A DNA stretch of 64,000 bases from Nitrospira sp. (GCA_005239465.1 SPAW01000003.1:46562-110561); one strand, 5' to 3'; shown: positions 35,324 through 43,617, numbered from the stretch's first letter. Notes: generated from the letters alone by a model not told the origin. Translations and numbers: made by a program.

Positions 35324-36058
35324 TCATGGAAGCTGCAGGCCGATGGCGAATGTGGCTGAATAGCCGTCGGCCGTTGCCGACGGAGCCAGCATGAGTTGAT
35401 CACCGCCACGCCGGAAAATGCGATCATGCCGGTTTCGCGCGGTGCGCGGCCCTTTCGCGGCATACGGCGGACCAGCGTGGACACGATCCGTCAGTTCATC
35501 GTCGAAGTACAATTGTGATGTGAATTCGAAACTCCGCTGGGCAACAGGTGCGGTGCGAATCTTGAAGTGAATATGCACCGTCCGGCCCGGATACCAGCCA
35601 GGGTACACAGTGACGAACCGCACCTCTCCACGCCCGTCGGTGATCTGGTAGCCACGCAAAAACTTCTGGCCGATGGTGTTGAAACTCGGATCGCGCACGT
35701 CCGAGTAGACGCCCAGCCCATCGCAATGCCAGATGTCCACTTGGGCGCCCGGCAGCGGCTGACAGTCTCCGGCGCCCAGGCGCGAGACCAGTAGCGTCAA
35801 GGCCAGCGGCGTACCGGACTTCACTCGCCCGTCGGTTGGATCTGAGCGAATGTCGGACCGATTCATGCGCTCGTCGATAAAGTATGGACCTTCGGTTTGC
35901 TCCGGTCGGACCACACATGAGGGTCCAAGTGCGCCTGCAACAGCACGCCTAGGGTTCAGACTGCCGGCCATCAGCCAGGCCGCACCCGTGGCGCCCAGAA
36001 ATACCACAACTTCACGGCGGGAAAGGAGACGCCCTACAGGCCCGTCTTCATCCGTCAT
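35324..36058 (-). CDS. Tat-exported intradiol dioxygenase
   Basis: A 244-residue protein of the protocatechuate/catechol intradiol dioxygenase superfamily. The probable Fe(III) ligands are Tyr118 (GVYSD), Tyr156 (PGWYPGR), His162 and His164 (VHIHFK). The family entry sequence VRPEQTEGPYFIDE is present. The N terminus carries SRREVVVFLGATGAAWLM, a twin-arginine signal, so it is folded with its iron and exported. Such secreted forms act on lignin- or plant-derived aromatics in other bacteria. AAGGAG lies seven bases before the ATG at 36058; an extension to 36352 is rejected. No aromatic ring pathway genes are nearby. Confidence 0.85.
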   Translation of the reverse strand: MTDEDGPVGRLLSRREVVVFLGATGAAWLMAGSLNPRRAVAGALGPSCVVRPEQTEGPYFIDERMNRSDIRSDPTDGRVKSGTPLALTLLVSRLGAGDCQPLPGAQVDIWHCDGLGVYSDVRDPSFNTIGQKFLRGYQITDGRGEVRFVTVYPGWYPGRTVHIHFKIRTAPVAQRSFEFTSQLYFDDELTDRVHAGPPYAAKGPRTARNRHDRIFRRGGDQLMLAPSATADGYSATFAIGLQLP

Positions 36059-36218
36059 TGGCGTTCTCCTTTTTTCGAGCACACCAGTATGCCGAGCGAG
36101 CCGGCCCTGGCCCCTTGAGCGCGAACATAGCAGATGATATATCACTCCATCGGCAGTATCGATGTCCCATCTTACCGCTGGACCGGTCGAGACACTATCC
36201 GATTGTACGGACAAAGTT

Positions 36219-36240
36219 AAGACGCCGCGCGCCGCGGACC
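36219..36240. repeat. REP-like GC motif, copy 1
   Basis: AAGACGCCGCGCGCCGCGGACC between the dioxygenase and ndh genes. First of six copies of a GACGCCGCGCGCCGCGAAACGG motif spread over 36.2-41.5 kb. Confidence 0.7.
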
Positions 36241-36275
36241 AGTAGCATGCCCACTGTGTTTCCACTCGGAGCGGT

Positions 36276-37577
36276 TCATTCTTCCAAGTCATGTCCAGCA
36301 GAGCGTGCCTGTGACGTCCGCTGCTCTTCGTGGGATGGTCGTGGCAGCTCATAGATGACTCTCGCTCCCGGCTTGAATGTGAGGTAGTACCACATCCATT
36401 CCGACATCACCCGCACGCGATTGCGGAATCCGATCAGGAAGAAGATGTGAACCACGCACCAAAGCAACCAAGCGACCAGTCCGGATAATCGGAACAGGCC
36501 GATCTGGGCCACGGCTTGTGCGCGCCCGATGGTCGCCAGCGTGCCTCGATCCGCGTAGACAAACGGCCGGCGTTGGTTCAGCGCGGTTTCCTCACGAATG
36601 AGCGTCGCGACATAACGGCCTTGCTGCATGGCGACGGGAGCCAAGCCCGGCAGGGGGGTGCCGTCCGGACCGGCACAATGCGCGGCATCGCCGATGACAA
36701 AGATCCAGGGGTCGCCTGGAATCGTCAGATCCGGTTGGACCTTGATCCGATCGGACCCGTCCCGGGGAACCGTAAGCGAGGCCAGAAGCGGCGATGCTCT
36801 GTTGCCTGCCGCCCAGATGATATTCGTGGATCGAACGAACTCGCTCCCGATCGTCACGCCGTCGGCGCGGATCCCACTCACCGGGCTGTTGAGCATGATC
36901 GTGACCCCCATGCGTTCGAGTGCGGCAGCGGCTTTCGCCGACAGGTCGGCGCTGAACCCGGGCAGAATGCGAGCGCCGGCTTCCACGAGCAGAATGGCGA
37001 GATCGTCGAGGCGCAAAGTCGGAAAATCCGGTCCCATGGCCTTCCGTCCAATCTCCGCCAGCGCGCCGGCCAACTCCACGCCCGTGGGACCTCCCCCCAC
37101 GATCACGAAGGTGAGTCGATCCTGTGTGCCGAAAGCGGCTCGTCGCCGTTCGGCCTCCTCGAACGCCAGCAGCATCTTCTCGCGAAGGTGGACCGCGTCG
37201 GCCAGGGTCTTGAGCCCGGGCGCGGACTGCTCCCACGCGTCGTGTCCGAAATAGGAGTGCCGCGATCCGGGGGCCACGATGAGGACATCGAACGCAATCG
37301 GCGCGCTGTCCAGCAACCGCACGAGACGCGCCGCACGATCGATGGACAGCACTTCATCCATTACCACGCGAACCTGGGGGTACCGCCGAAAGATGGTGCG
37401 CAACGGCCAGGCGATATCGCCGGGAGACAGCGCGGCGGTGGCCACCTGGTAGAGCAATGGTTGAAACAGATGATGATTGGTGCGGTCGATGAGCACCACG
37501 TCGATATGATGTAGCGATTGCGCGGCCGTCAGGCCTCCGAAACCACCTCCGATGATGACGACCCGTTTGCGAGGCAT
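36276..37577 (-). CDS. ndh: Type II NADH dehydrogenase
   Basis: A 433-residue NDH-2 flavoprotein, feeding electrons from NADH to quinone without proton pumping. Rossmann motifs are RVVIIGGGFGGLTAAQSL (FAD, residues 4-21) and FVIVGGGPTGVELAGAL (NADH), with a C-terminal FAD contact VIGDAAHC. The quinone/membrane part is the C-terminal GLVAWLLWCVVHIFFLIGFRN segment followed by a basic tail. In a Nitrospira-like cell this would complement Complex I. No upstream partner gene. Convergent with nothing; its stop is followed by the intradiol dioxygenase on the same strand 217 bases on. Confidence 0.88.
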   Translation of the reverse strand: MPRKRVVIIGGGFGGLTAAQSLHHIDVVLIDRTNHHLFQPLLYQVATAALSPGDIAWPLRTIFRRYPQVRVVMDEVLSIDRAARLVRLLDSAPIAFDVLIVAPGSRHSYFGHDAWEQSAPGLKTLADAVHLREKMLLAFEEAERRRAAFGTQDRLTFVIVGGGPTGVELAGALAEIGRKAMGPDFPTLRLDDLAILLVEAGARILPGFSADLSAKAAAALERMGVTIMLNSPVSGIRADGVTIGSEFVRSTNIIWAAGNRASPLLASLTVPRDGSDRIKVQPDLTIPGDPWIFVIGDAAHCAGPDGTPLPGLAPVAMQQGRYVATLIREETALNQRRPFVYADRGTLATIGRAQAVAQIGLFRLSGLVAWLLWCVVHIFFLIGFRNRVRVMSEWMWYYLTFKPGARVIYELPRPSHEEQRTSQARSAGHDLEE

Positions 37578-37660
37578 GAAAGGAAACCAGAGACAGGCTA
37601 CGGTTCAGAGAGGAAGGTGTCAACGGGAGAAATGAGGGACCGTGGAGCAATTCGGAAGCG

Positions 37661-37687
37661 GGACGCCGCGCGCCGCGAAACGGTTCT
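37661..37687. repeat. REP-like GC motif, copy 2
   Basis: Reads GACGCCGCGCGCCGCGAAAC then GGTTCT, the best-conserved copy, in the intergenic region between the DUF1353 and ndh genes. Confidence 0.75.
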
Positions 37688-37727
37688 AGAAACCTTTCTC
37701 ATTCCGATCTGAATCATGCCCAAGCCG

Positions 37728-38234
37728 TCACGATTCGGGCGGAGTAGAAGGTCTTCGCATGTGTCGCCATGCGCGGCGCATCAAACTGGGTCTCGCTGAC
37801 GACTCGATTGACTTTACCAGCTGACGCCGCAGTACTCGATCAAACCCGTCGACGCGATCCCATTGGTTTCGCCACCACGCCAACCATCCCAATAAACGCA
37901 CAGCCCGGTACATCGGATACTTCTGCCAAGCAGATACGCCGAGCACAGTCATCGCCTCAAGAAATACGCCGTCAGCCTCGGCGCGAGACAAGCGTTCCTG
38001 CGACCAATAGAGCCAATCGTGAATGACGGCCGCATTCCCATACTTACCCCATCTCGGAAGCACGACCCACAATGGTCGTGGCACCGAAGCGAAATCCGTC
38101 ATAAAGCCGATCTCCACGTGAATTCGATCACCGCTTCCCTCCACACCACGATCATACCCAAACGGCCGCAACACGACCCACGTCTTGCCGTCTGCGAGAG
38201 GAGAGACAACGAGCGCTTCGGTAAATTGGCTCAT
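37728..38234 (-). CDS. DUF1353 protein (phage-type)
   Basis: A 168-residue soluble protein with DUF1353 hallmarks: IGFMTDFASVPRPLWVVLP, AAVIHDWLYWSQ and ADGVFLEAM. DUF1353 proteins are common in phages and mobile elements; function unknown. Flanked by REP-like motif copies on both sides and without a linked partner, it may be of horizontal origin. Confidence 0.8.
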   Translation of the reverse strand: MSQFTEALVVSPLADGKTWVVLRPFGYDRGVEGSGDRIHVEIGFMTDFASVPRPLWVVLPRWGKYGNAAVIHDWLYWSQERLSRAEADGVFLEAMTVLGVSAWQKYPMYRAVRLLGWLAWWRNQWDRVDGFDRVLRRQLVKSIESSARPSLMRRAWRHMRRPSTPPES

Positions 38235-38339
38235 ACGATGATCGAGGGATCAGCCTGAGGTGAAATTATCGTCAGGCTACTCTCGATATTGAGCGGCGTC
38301 AAGATCGAAGAGGTTGAAATGCACGTATTCACGAGGTCA

Positions 38340-38360
38340 GACGCCGCGCGCCACGAAATC
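38340..38360. repeat. REP-like GC motif, copy 3
   Basis: GACGCCGCGCGCCACGAAATC between the Slp and DUF1353 genes; two changes from the consensus. Confidence 0.65.
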
Positions 38361-38466
38361 AGACCGACGTAATTGTTCGCACGCGATGTTGGAGAACAAG
38401 ACCAGACCCGCAATCTTTGTTGCGACACGCGGCTGGGCAATCGCACTTTCCCTCGTCCTATGGGCA

Positions 38467-39144
38467 CTACCTTTTCCTGAATCGCGGCGGGATATTTTGT
38501 GGTGGAGGAGGTGGGGGCGGTGGCGACGACGGCCGTGGCTGGATGAAAAATGGATAGGGCCTCCCAAAATAGGGAGAGTATCCGTACGGCCTTCCCCAGT
38601 AACCATAAGGCGGGTAATATGGGCCATAGAAGGCGGCATCGCCTCCTGACTTTTGTGAGGCGACGGTGTTCCAATCGATGAGGTGTTTGATCTCGACGAC
38701 CGGATAGGTGTACTCGCTTTCATCCAGCGGCCTCGCGGTCGAGCCTCTGACAACACCGATCACAGAAATCGGTGTGCCCGGAGGCACACTTGCCGGGTCC
38801 AGAAACTCCTCTCGAACAGCCAGAAAACGCCCTTCCGAGCGAAGTCGATCTTTTGTCGAAGGCCCTTCTCCTTTAGTAGGAAGTTCTAAGACCTCGATTT
38901 CGGTCTGGTCCTTCGTCCGTTTAGCTCCGATCACGATACCACCAACCATGACGACTCGCCCGACGTAGTTGGCAGGAGCTGCGTGTAAGTCGGCAAAGGC
39001 AACGCTGGTATCGATTTGTTTTTCCAGTTCGGGGGGCACGCCGAGATGGACCGCGTTTCGTTGAATCTGGTGGGCGGATTCCGCGCAGGCAGACAGAATC
39101 AGGAGCCCGCTGAGAAGGGGAGCGATTAAGGTCATGCGAGGCAT
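38467..39144 (-). CDS. slp: Slp-family outer-membrane lipoprotein
   Basis: A 225-residue lipoprotein. The signal ends LLILSACAE (lipobox, Cys20). The Slp/YeaY domain follows: VPPELEKQIDTSVAFADLHA, PANYVGRVVMVGGIVIGAKR, TEIEVLELP, GRFLAVREEFLDPA and ISVIGVVRGS. Slp is a starvation- and stress-linked outer-membrane lipoprotein in E. coli. The C terminus has an extra aromatic and Gly/Tyr-rich stretch then a poly-Pro run (eight Pro), beyond the usual domain. Fifteen bases separate it from the beta-barrel gene downstream on the same strand. Confidence 0.85.
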   Translation of the reverse strand: MPRMTLIAPLLSGLLILSACAESAHQIQRNAVHLGVPPELEKQIDTSVAFADLHAAPANYVGRVVMVGGIVIGAKRTKDQTEIEVLELPTKGEGPSTKDRLRSEGRFLAVREEFLDPASVPPGTPISVIGVVRGSTARPLDESEYTYPVVEIKHLIDWNTVASQKSGGDAAFYGPYYPPYGYWGRPYGYSPYFGRPYPFFIQPRPSSPPPPPPPPQNIPPRFRKR

Positions 39145-39159
39145 AGGAGTTCTCCTCTC

Positions 39160-39798
39160 CTAGAAATGATAGGACAGGCCAGCCAAGACATGCTGCGCTC
39201 TGTATCTACCCTCAAAGCCCCCTACCGTGCCAAAGGCCTCATCGAACCGTAGCGTAGCTCCTGTATATTTGTACTCGGTAAAGACAGCGACATGAGGGGT
39301 GACAAATGCACGTAGGCCTGCGAGCACATTCCACCCACTGGTGACGTCGGTATCGCTTTGTACGGTAGCGGTATCACTAATGTGGGCAATCACCACGCCC
39401 ACGCCGGCTCCTGCATACGGCTGGAACGTGCGCCCAGGATACCGAGCAAGAAAGTTGACCCCGACAGTGGTCACTCGCAAATGGATGCCGGGATCGTCAT
39501 CCAGATTCTTGATGTGTGGAGTGCTATGCAAGACTTCGCTTTCGATGCCGACCCAACCGTGCTGAGGAAAGTATCCGAGCTTGGCTCCGTAGCTGACCGA
39601 ATTCTTGAGGTCAAAGTCGGGAGCTTCGAGTCCCGCGAGGCCGTTTGTCCCAGTGACGTTGGTGAGACGATCTGCGAAGTTGACCCCAACATCTCCAGCC
39701 ACATACCATTCCGCAGACGCAGGGCTCGGCATCCCAACCGTCCCGATCAAGAGCCAGCCGACAATGAGGCCAGCGGCAATCAGGATCTTCGCGTCCAC
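39160..39798 (-). CDS. Outer-membrane beta-barrel protein
   Basis: A 212-residue protein with a signal peptide ending SAE and eight-strand barrel pattern of alternating residues: EWYVAGDVGVNFADRL, VSYGAKLGYFP, VGIESEVLHS, TFQPYAGAGVGVVIAHI, GWNVLAGLRAFVTPHVAVFTEYKY and a terminal AQHVLAGLSYHF, ending in Phe as expected for BAM recognition. Similar to the OmpA/OmpW-like OMP_b-brl family. It precedes slp on the same strand, so both may be one envelope operon. Confidence 0.8.
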   Translation of the reverse strand: MDAKILIAAGLIVGWLLIGTVGMPSPASAEWYVAGDVGVNFADRLTNVTGTNGLAGLEAPDFDLKNSVSYGAKLGYFPQHGWVGIESEVLHSTPHIKNLDDDPGIHLRVTTVGVNFLARYPGRTFQPYAGAGVGVVIAHISDTATVQSDTDVTSGWNVLAGLRAFVTPHVAVFTEYKYTGATLRFDEAFGTVGGFEGRYRAQHVLAGLSYHF

Positions 39799-39954
39799 TG
39801 TCGAGGATCCTTCCTGTGAAAAAGGTCGTTGTTATCTTACCAAGCGTCCGGCGCGATGGACATGGGCCAGGGAGCAAGGGCACTTCCCACTTCAGGCGCA
39901 GTGATAAAGGTGCGCAATGTCGGGGATTATCGTTCCACTTCGGAGCGGGTAGAA

Positions 39955-39976
39955 CCGGCGCGCGCCGTGAAACGGG
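39955..39976. repeat. REP-like GC motif, copy 4
   Basis: Contains CGGCGCGCGCCGTGAAACGG, then GG, between the barrel protein and the next membrane protein gene. Confidence 0.65.
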
Positions 39977-39995
39977 GCTGACCCCCGGTGATTAT

Positions 39996-40541
39996 TCAGT
40001 CATCCGGAGAAACGGTTCGGTGCAATTTCCGCATTTCCCAGAACGAGAAGGTAGGCTTGTTAAATTCAGGATGTTCCAAGTCGATTTGAACGTTATAAAG
40101 CGGGAGCTCATTACTTTTGACTTGGGTGACCTGATACCAACAATCGTACTTATGCCCCCAGCGATCTTGATACCGTAGCCGGAGATAGCCGTTGCTAATG
40201 GGTTTCGCGCGAATCGGTGCGTCCGGGCCCAAGACGATGGAGGCCATATGCTTCTGATTACGTGGGCCACGTGGATGCACTTTCTTGACGGCAAAATTAC
40301 CTTCCCACCCACCCATGTGCAGAAGGCAGTCGTACCCCACACCACCACCCACGTTCTCGAGTTCAGGAAAGAGGGTGAGGACGTTCCCTGAGTTCATCGC
40401 TGACAGGTTGATAATTCTCAGATCGGGTTGAGCCGCGCGGAACTCCTTCCGGGTTCGGGCCACGAACGCATACAGATAGAAAGAAGCGATGCTGGCGGCA
40501 ATGAAGAAAAAGACCAAGCCGATCAACAATGACCAATCCAT
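39996..40541 (-). CDS. Membrane-anchored protein of unknown function
   Basis: About 181 residues. One N-terminal transmembrane helix (DWSLLIGLVFFFIAASIAS, about 2-28) and a soluble beta-rich part with ENVGGGVGYDCLL and RLRYQDRWGHKYDCWYQVTQ. No family recognised. The start is taken at the ATG before the helix; an open frame extends to 40616. Gap on both sides holds REP-like motif copies. Confidence 0.55.
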   Translation of the reverse strand: MDWSLLIGLVFFFIAASIASFYLYAFVARTRKEFRAAQPDLRIINLSAMNSGNVLTLFPELENVGGGVGYDCLLHMGGWEGNFAVKKVHPRGPRNQKHMASIVLGPDAPIRAKPISNGYLRLRYQDRWGHKYDCWYQVTQVKSNELPLYNVQIDLEHPEFNKPTFSFWEMRKLHRTVSPDD

Positions 40542-40653
40542 GGCAATACACCAGTAAAGAGCCTTGTTCTGAAGCCGAAACGGGGAGAGGCTACGTTCTG
40601 GAGCGAACAGTGTCAACAGGTTGAAGCAGGAGATGCGGAAATCTCAAGGACAG

Positions 40654-40678
40654 GCCGCCGCGCGCCGCGAAACGGGGG
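40654..40678. repeat. REP-like GC motif, copy 5
   Basis: GCCGCCGCGCGCCGCGAAAC then GGGGG, upstream of the membrane-anchored protein. Confidence 0.7.
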
Positions 40679-40697
40679 GCTGAACTCATTTCTTTTG

Positions 40698-40928
40698 CTA
40701 TGCGGCCTTCAGGATGGCCTTACAGAGAGACTGGGGAACCGTAATTGGCAAGAACAGGCTCTTGAGGTAGAGTTAATTCTCGCCAAATTCATCGATGACT
40801 CGCACCTGACCGTGCTTGAGGGCCGTGGCATCGGCAAGTGCCACATAGATCTTCCGTTTCTCAAGAGAGGCGGCATACCCCCTGTTGTCTACGCATACGA
40901 ATAAACGACTCGACCTCTTGCTCTTCAT
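40698..40928 (-). pseudogene. Small toxin-antitoxin-associated ORF with internal TAA
   Basis: From the ATG at 40928, overlapping the hicA stop, the frame reads MKSKRSSRLFVCVDNRGYAA, SLEKRKIYVALADATALKHG and QVRVIDEFGEN, then TAA at 40773-40775. Beyond it the same frame continues LYLKSLFLPITVPQ to a TAG at 40698. I recognise this as a small protein type often found beside toxin-antitoxin genes, normally ending GEDYLYP...; the TAA sits exactly at the expected Tyr. Without it the protein would have 76 residues; as is, 51. Product likely non-functional or shortened. Confidence 0.6.
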
Positions 40929-41137
40929 AAGTCTTCAGGCGTGAGCCCTGTCACTTTTGACAGACGAGCCAGCATGCGTGGACCGATTTCGTCGCGGTCG
41001 TGAAACGCGAAGACCACATCTGGCCAACCAGTCCGCTGCAGGATTTCATGTGAACCAGTGGTTCGTTTGATTTACCAACCGATGCGGAGAAGGGCAGAGA
41101 GAACTCGCGAGGCTTAGGTCGAAGGCCAACGGCTCAT
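40925..41137 (-). pseudogene. hicA: HicA-type mRNA interferase with two in-frame TAA codons
   Basis: Reading 71 codons from the ATG that overlaps the hicB stop: MSRWPST, TAA, ASRVLSALLRIGW, TAA, IKRTTGSHEILQRTGWPDVV, FAFHDRDEIGPRML, ARLSKVTGLTPEDL, stop. Apart from the two stops the HicA domain is intact, including the catalytic GSH (TTGSHEIL). The stops lie where Lys and Ser or Lys are usual in this family. No frameshift. It therefore looks like a recently inactivated toxin gene next to a seemingly intact antitoxin. Confidence 0.8.
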
Positions 41138-41361
41138 GCCGCAATGAACGAGACGTTCAGTAATTCCTCTGGTACAGCCTCGTTATGTTCAAGGCGATCG
41201 GCCATGGCGCGAAGAGCGAGGGCTTGGACGGCAGCCAGCACAGCAGCCTTCGTCTGCCCATAGGCCATCACGCCTGGCAGCGTCGGCACTTCGCCGATCC
41301 ACCGACCATCTTCTTCCTGTTCCAGCTCGATCTTGAGTTGCGTCACCTTCGCTATGAGCAT
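41134..41361 (-). CDS. hicB: HicB-like antitoxin
   Basis: A 75-residue protein with the HicB fold: LKIELEQEEDGRWIGEVPTL, PGVMAYGQTKAAVLAAVQAL, ALRAMADRLEHNEAVPEELL. HicB neutralises the HicA mRNA interferase. No separate DNA-binding domain is present. A GTG at 41346 is an alternative start, since GAGG touches the ATG too closely. Its stop overlaps the hicA start by ATGA. Because hicA is broken, the antitoxin may persist as a remnant or act on toxins in trans. Confidence 0.8.
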   Translation of the reverse strand: MLIAKVTQLKIELEQEEDGRWIGEVPTLPGVMAYGQTKAAVLAAVQALALRAMADRLEHNEAVPEELLNVSFIAA

Positions 41362-41429
41362 CCTCTGATCTGTTTGATTGTTACTGGGCTAAGCCCCAAC
41401 AGGCGGAAAATCAAGCTGCGATAAGAACC

Positions 41430-41460
41430 ACCACGCGCCGCGAAACGGTTCCTGACACAG
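41430..41460. repeat. REP-like GC motif, copy 6, with GGTTCCTGACAC tail
   Basis: Contains ACGCGCCGCGAAACGG then TTCCTGACACAG. The GGTTCCTGACAC tail is familiar from REP families mobilised by REP-associated tyrosine transposases, though no such gene is in the window. Confidence 0.7.
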
Positions 41461-41593
41461 TTTTCTTCTCACTGCACGGGCGCCGCGTTCAAGAACAATA
41501 GCGCAAACATCGTGCGGCGGGCAGAGCAACGGCCCTCCAGCGCAGTGAGCGATGGAAGTCGTTACGCCAGACCCCTGGCGAGATAAGGGGGAC

Positions 41594-42076
41594 TTACAAG
41601 ACCGTTGTGGGTGAACGGTGGAACTCCTCGACCACAGGGAATACGAGTGCGGCGAAGTCCCAGTAGCGCATACGGATCGCTTCCGAATGGGTTCCGGCTT
41701 GGAAGACGATCTCCTCATCCTCCGTGAGCGATTGATCGACAAACACAGGGAGCCCATAGAGGATACCGAACGGCGGCATCGCGCCCAACTCGCAGTCGGG
41801 AAACAGGCCTTTGAGCTCATCCTCGGTCGCAAGCCGCACCTGGTGGGTTGCGAAGACAGTCCTCAAGCGATGGAGGTCCACGTTCCAACTGGCCGGCAGC
41901 ACCGTCATCACATACCGCTCATCCACCTTCACGACCACGACCTTGGCTATTTCCTTCGCATGGGTATGGAGTGTCTGGGCGATGGCAATGGCACGAAAGG
42001 CCTCCGGGTGAGGCAAGATGTCGTAATGCACATGTTCATGATCGAGATACTGTTTGAGTGTTTGCGAGATGGACAT
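41594..42076 (-). CDS. YbaK/aminoacyl-tRNA deacylase-domain protein
   Basis: A 160-residue protein of the YbaK/ProX family, which hydrolyse mischarged aminoacyl-tRNA in trans. Family features: VHYDILPHPEAFRAIAIAQT, AKEIAKVVVVKVDERYVMTV, ATEDELKGLFPDCELGAMPP and GILYGLPVFVDQSL, close to the PrdX/YbaK catalytic Lys region. AGGAGGT six bases before the ATG at 42076 defines the start. Upstream 42077-42473 holds no gene; a CGACCTTCC/GGAAGGTCG hairpin lies near 42098 and a promoter for the rightward gene near 42375. Confidence 0.82.
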   Translation of the reverse strand: MSISQTLKQYLDHEHVHYDILPHPEAFRAIAIAQTLHTHAKEIAKVVVVKVDERYVMTVLPASWNVDLHRLRTVFATHQVRLATEDELKGLFPDCELGAMPPFGILYGLPVFVDQSLTEDEEIVFQAGTHSEAIRMRYWDFAALVFPVVEEFHRSPTTVL

Positions 42077-42374
42077 GGCATACCTCCTGGGGTGAGCGAC
42101 CTTCCACGGAAGGTCGAATGTGGATGGATTGAGAAGGGCGGAGGATTGCTCGACAACGGTGTGAGTCTGGTGAGGAACGAGTCTCACGATTAAGACTCCG
42201 TACTGATGGTGGTGAGCCGATGAGTGAGCGGCATTATACTCTCTTTGCAAGGGCAAGTGTTGCGAAAAAAAAGGTAACGGGAGGAACAGAAAGTCATTCC
42301 TGATTGGATGACTATCGTTTCCTGGTCCACGGTCTCCAGAGTCGCTGTCTATGTCGTGACCCAGGAACATGAGG

Positions 42375-42403
42375 TTGCTCTGACCAAAGCACAGTGCTAG
42401 ACT
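42375..42403 (+). promoter_or_regulatory. Promoter TTGCTC-17-TAGACT
   Basis: A -35 TTGCTC (42375-42380), 17 bases, extended -10 TGC-TAGACT (42398-42403). It would drive the truncated GAF-type ORF at 42474 and possibly the SUMF gene downstream. Confidence 0.5.
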
Positions 42404-42473
42404 TTCCGCTCTCGACCCTGCCATTCCCCAGTACGCAACACACCGCAGGCCGGCAGTGACGGAAAGGGCGAGC

Positions 42474-42647
42474 ATGGCACAGCACGGCACCGCGCTGGAC
42501 GATCCAGAACGTCTGGCGGCTCTTCACTCCTACGAAATCCTCGGTACTCCACCCGAGCCGGCCTTCGATCGGCTCGCCAAGCTCGCTGCTCAAATCTGCG
42601 GGGCTCCCTACGCCGCCACTACCTTCGTTGGAGGGGATCTCTTCTAG
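42474..42647 (+). pseudogene. N-terminal remnant of a GAF-domain sensor protein
   Basis: A 57-residue ORF: LDDPERLAALHSYEILGTPP, EPAFDRLAKLAAQICGAPYA matches the start of GAF-domain sensor kinases and diguanylate cyclases, which usually run LDTPPE..FDDLARLAA..C. It stops after GGDLF where the GAF domain should continue; no frame downstream continues the match. Probably a truncated gene remnant. Confidence 0.6.
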
Positions 42648-42762
42648 AGGATGCACGGCTTGCGGGTATGCGTGCTTGCCGTTGAGTTCCGTGCGACTGC
42701 CGGGTACACTTTGAAGCGTGCCTTGTGTATACGCATCATTCTGAGGTGGCGGGAAGGTGACG

Positions 42763-43617
42763 ATGATTTATCGCTGTCTGTGGTGGGTGGGCGTTATGGT
42801 TCTGATGGGTGTGTCGGCGCTGGACGCCGCCGATCTGCCTGCGGCGAAAAATGGAACGGCCGCATCGGTTGACACGATCAAAGGGAAAGATGGCGCGTCG
42901 ATTATTCTCATCCCTGCAGGCGCATTTCTGATGGGGAGCAATGAGGGGTTGCCGAACGAGCGACCGGAGCATACCGTCACGCTGAATGCGTATTACATCG
43001 ATCAATTTGAAGTCACGGCGGGTTACTATCAGAAGTTCATCGAATCGTCTAAGCGCGATTTGCCGCCGACCTGGGACGACGAGGCCGCTCAGACTCTGAG
43101 CGATCGTCCCGCGGTCGGCATGTCGTGGACCGATGCGGCGGCCTACTGCAAATGGGCCGGCCGACGTCTCCCGACAGAAGCGGAATGGGAGAAGGCCGCC
43201 CGAGGGACGGACGGCAGGCGATATCCTTGGGGACACATGCAACCCTTTGTTGACATTGCGAACTACAACCGAGGTCTCTGGGTCAGTGAAGCGATTACGT
43301 TGGTGCCGGTCAACAGTGGCCTTGAGGGGATGAGCGTGCGCCATGGACTCAAGGAAGGAGGGAAGAGCTCGTACGGACTCTTTCATATGGCCGGCAACGC
43401 GGCGGAGTGGGTGGCCGATTGGTACGACCGGGAGTATTACCAGAAGAGTCCCGACAAGAATCCGACCGGGCGTGCGACTGGGGAGAAACGTGTGATTCGA
43501 GGTGGGTCATGGGCTGACTTGCCGACAGCATTGCGCGTCACTGCTCGGTTTTCTGCTGAGCCGGATTTTGAAGACCGCACGATTGGATTCCGTTGCGCCA
43601 TGGATTCAGGGGAATAG
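42763..43617 (+). CDS. SUMF1/FGE-sulfatase domain protein (non-catalytic type)
   Basis: A 284-residue exported protein (signal peptide about 1-23, ending LDAA). The SUMF/FGE domain is clear: LIPAGAFLMGSNEGLPNERP, YYIDQFEVTAGYYQKFI, RPAVGMSWTDAAAYCKWAGR, RLPTEAEWEKAARGTDG, YPWG, MAGNAAEWVADWY, RVIRGGSW and IGFRC. The Cys pair used by formylglycine-generating enzyme is not present, so it is likely a PvdO- or EgtB-like binding or structural member. A GTG at 42757 is an alternative start. A frameshifted cytochrome c gene follows 61 bases on. Confidence 0.85.
   Translation: MIYRCLWWVGVMVLMGVSALDAADLPAAKNGTAASVDTIKGKDGASIILIPAGAFLMGSNEGLPNERPEHTVTLNAYYIDQFEVTAGYYQKFIESSKRDLPPTWDDEAAQTLSDRPAVGMSWTDAAAYCKWAGRRLPTEAEWEKAARGTDGRRYPWGHMQPFVDIANYNRGLWVSEAITLVPVNSGLEGMSVRHGLKEGGKSSYGLFHMAGNAAEWVADWYDREYYQKSPDKNPTGRATGEKRVIRGGSWADLPTALRVTARFSAEPDFEDRTIGFRCAMDSGE

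Noticed and set aside
35099..35359. 86-codon plus-strand ORF
   Set aside because: No ribosome site, no family, unusual composition; overlaps the dioxygenase 3' end.
40695..40904. 69-codon plus-strand ORF
   Set aside because: It is antisense to the small toxin-antitoxin-associated reading frame, which has recognisable protein similarity.
40698..41361. Genetic code change (TAA read as sense)
   Set aside because: Other full-length genes here end normally with TAA (for example dnaJ-like neighbours and the reductase region use standard stops), so reassignment is not credible.
42763..43617. Formylglycine-generating enzyme
   Set aside because: SUMF domain is clear, but the catalytic Cys pair is not present and no sulfatase gene is near.
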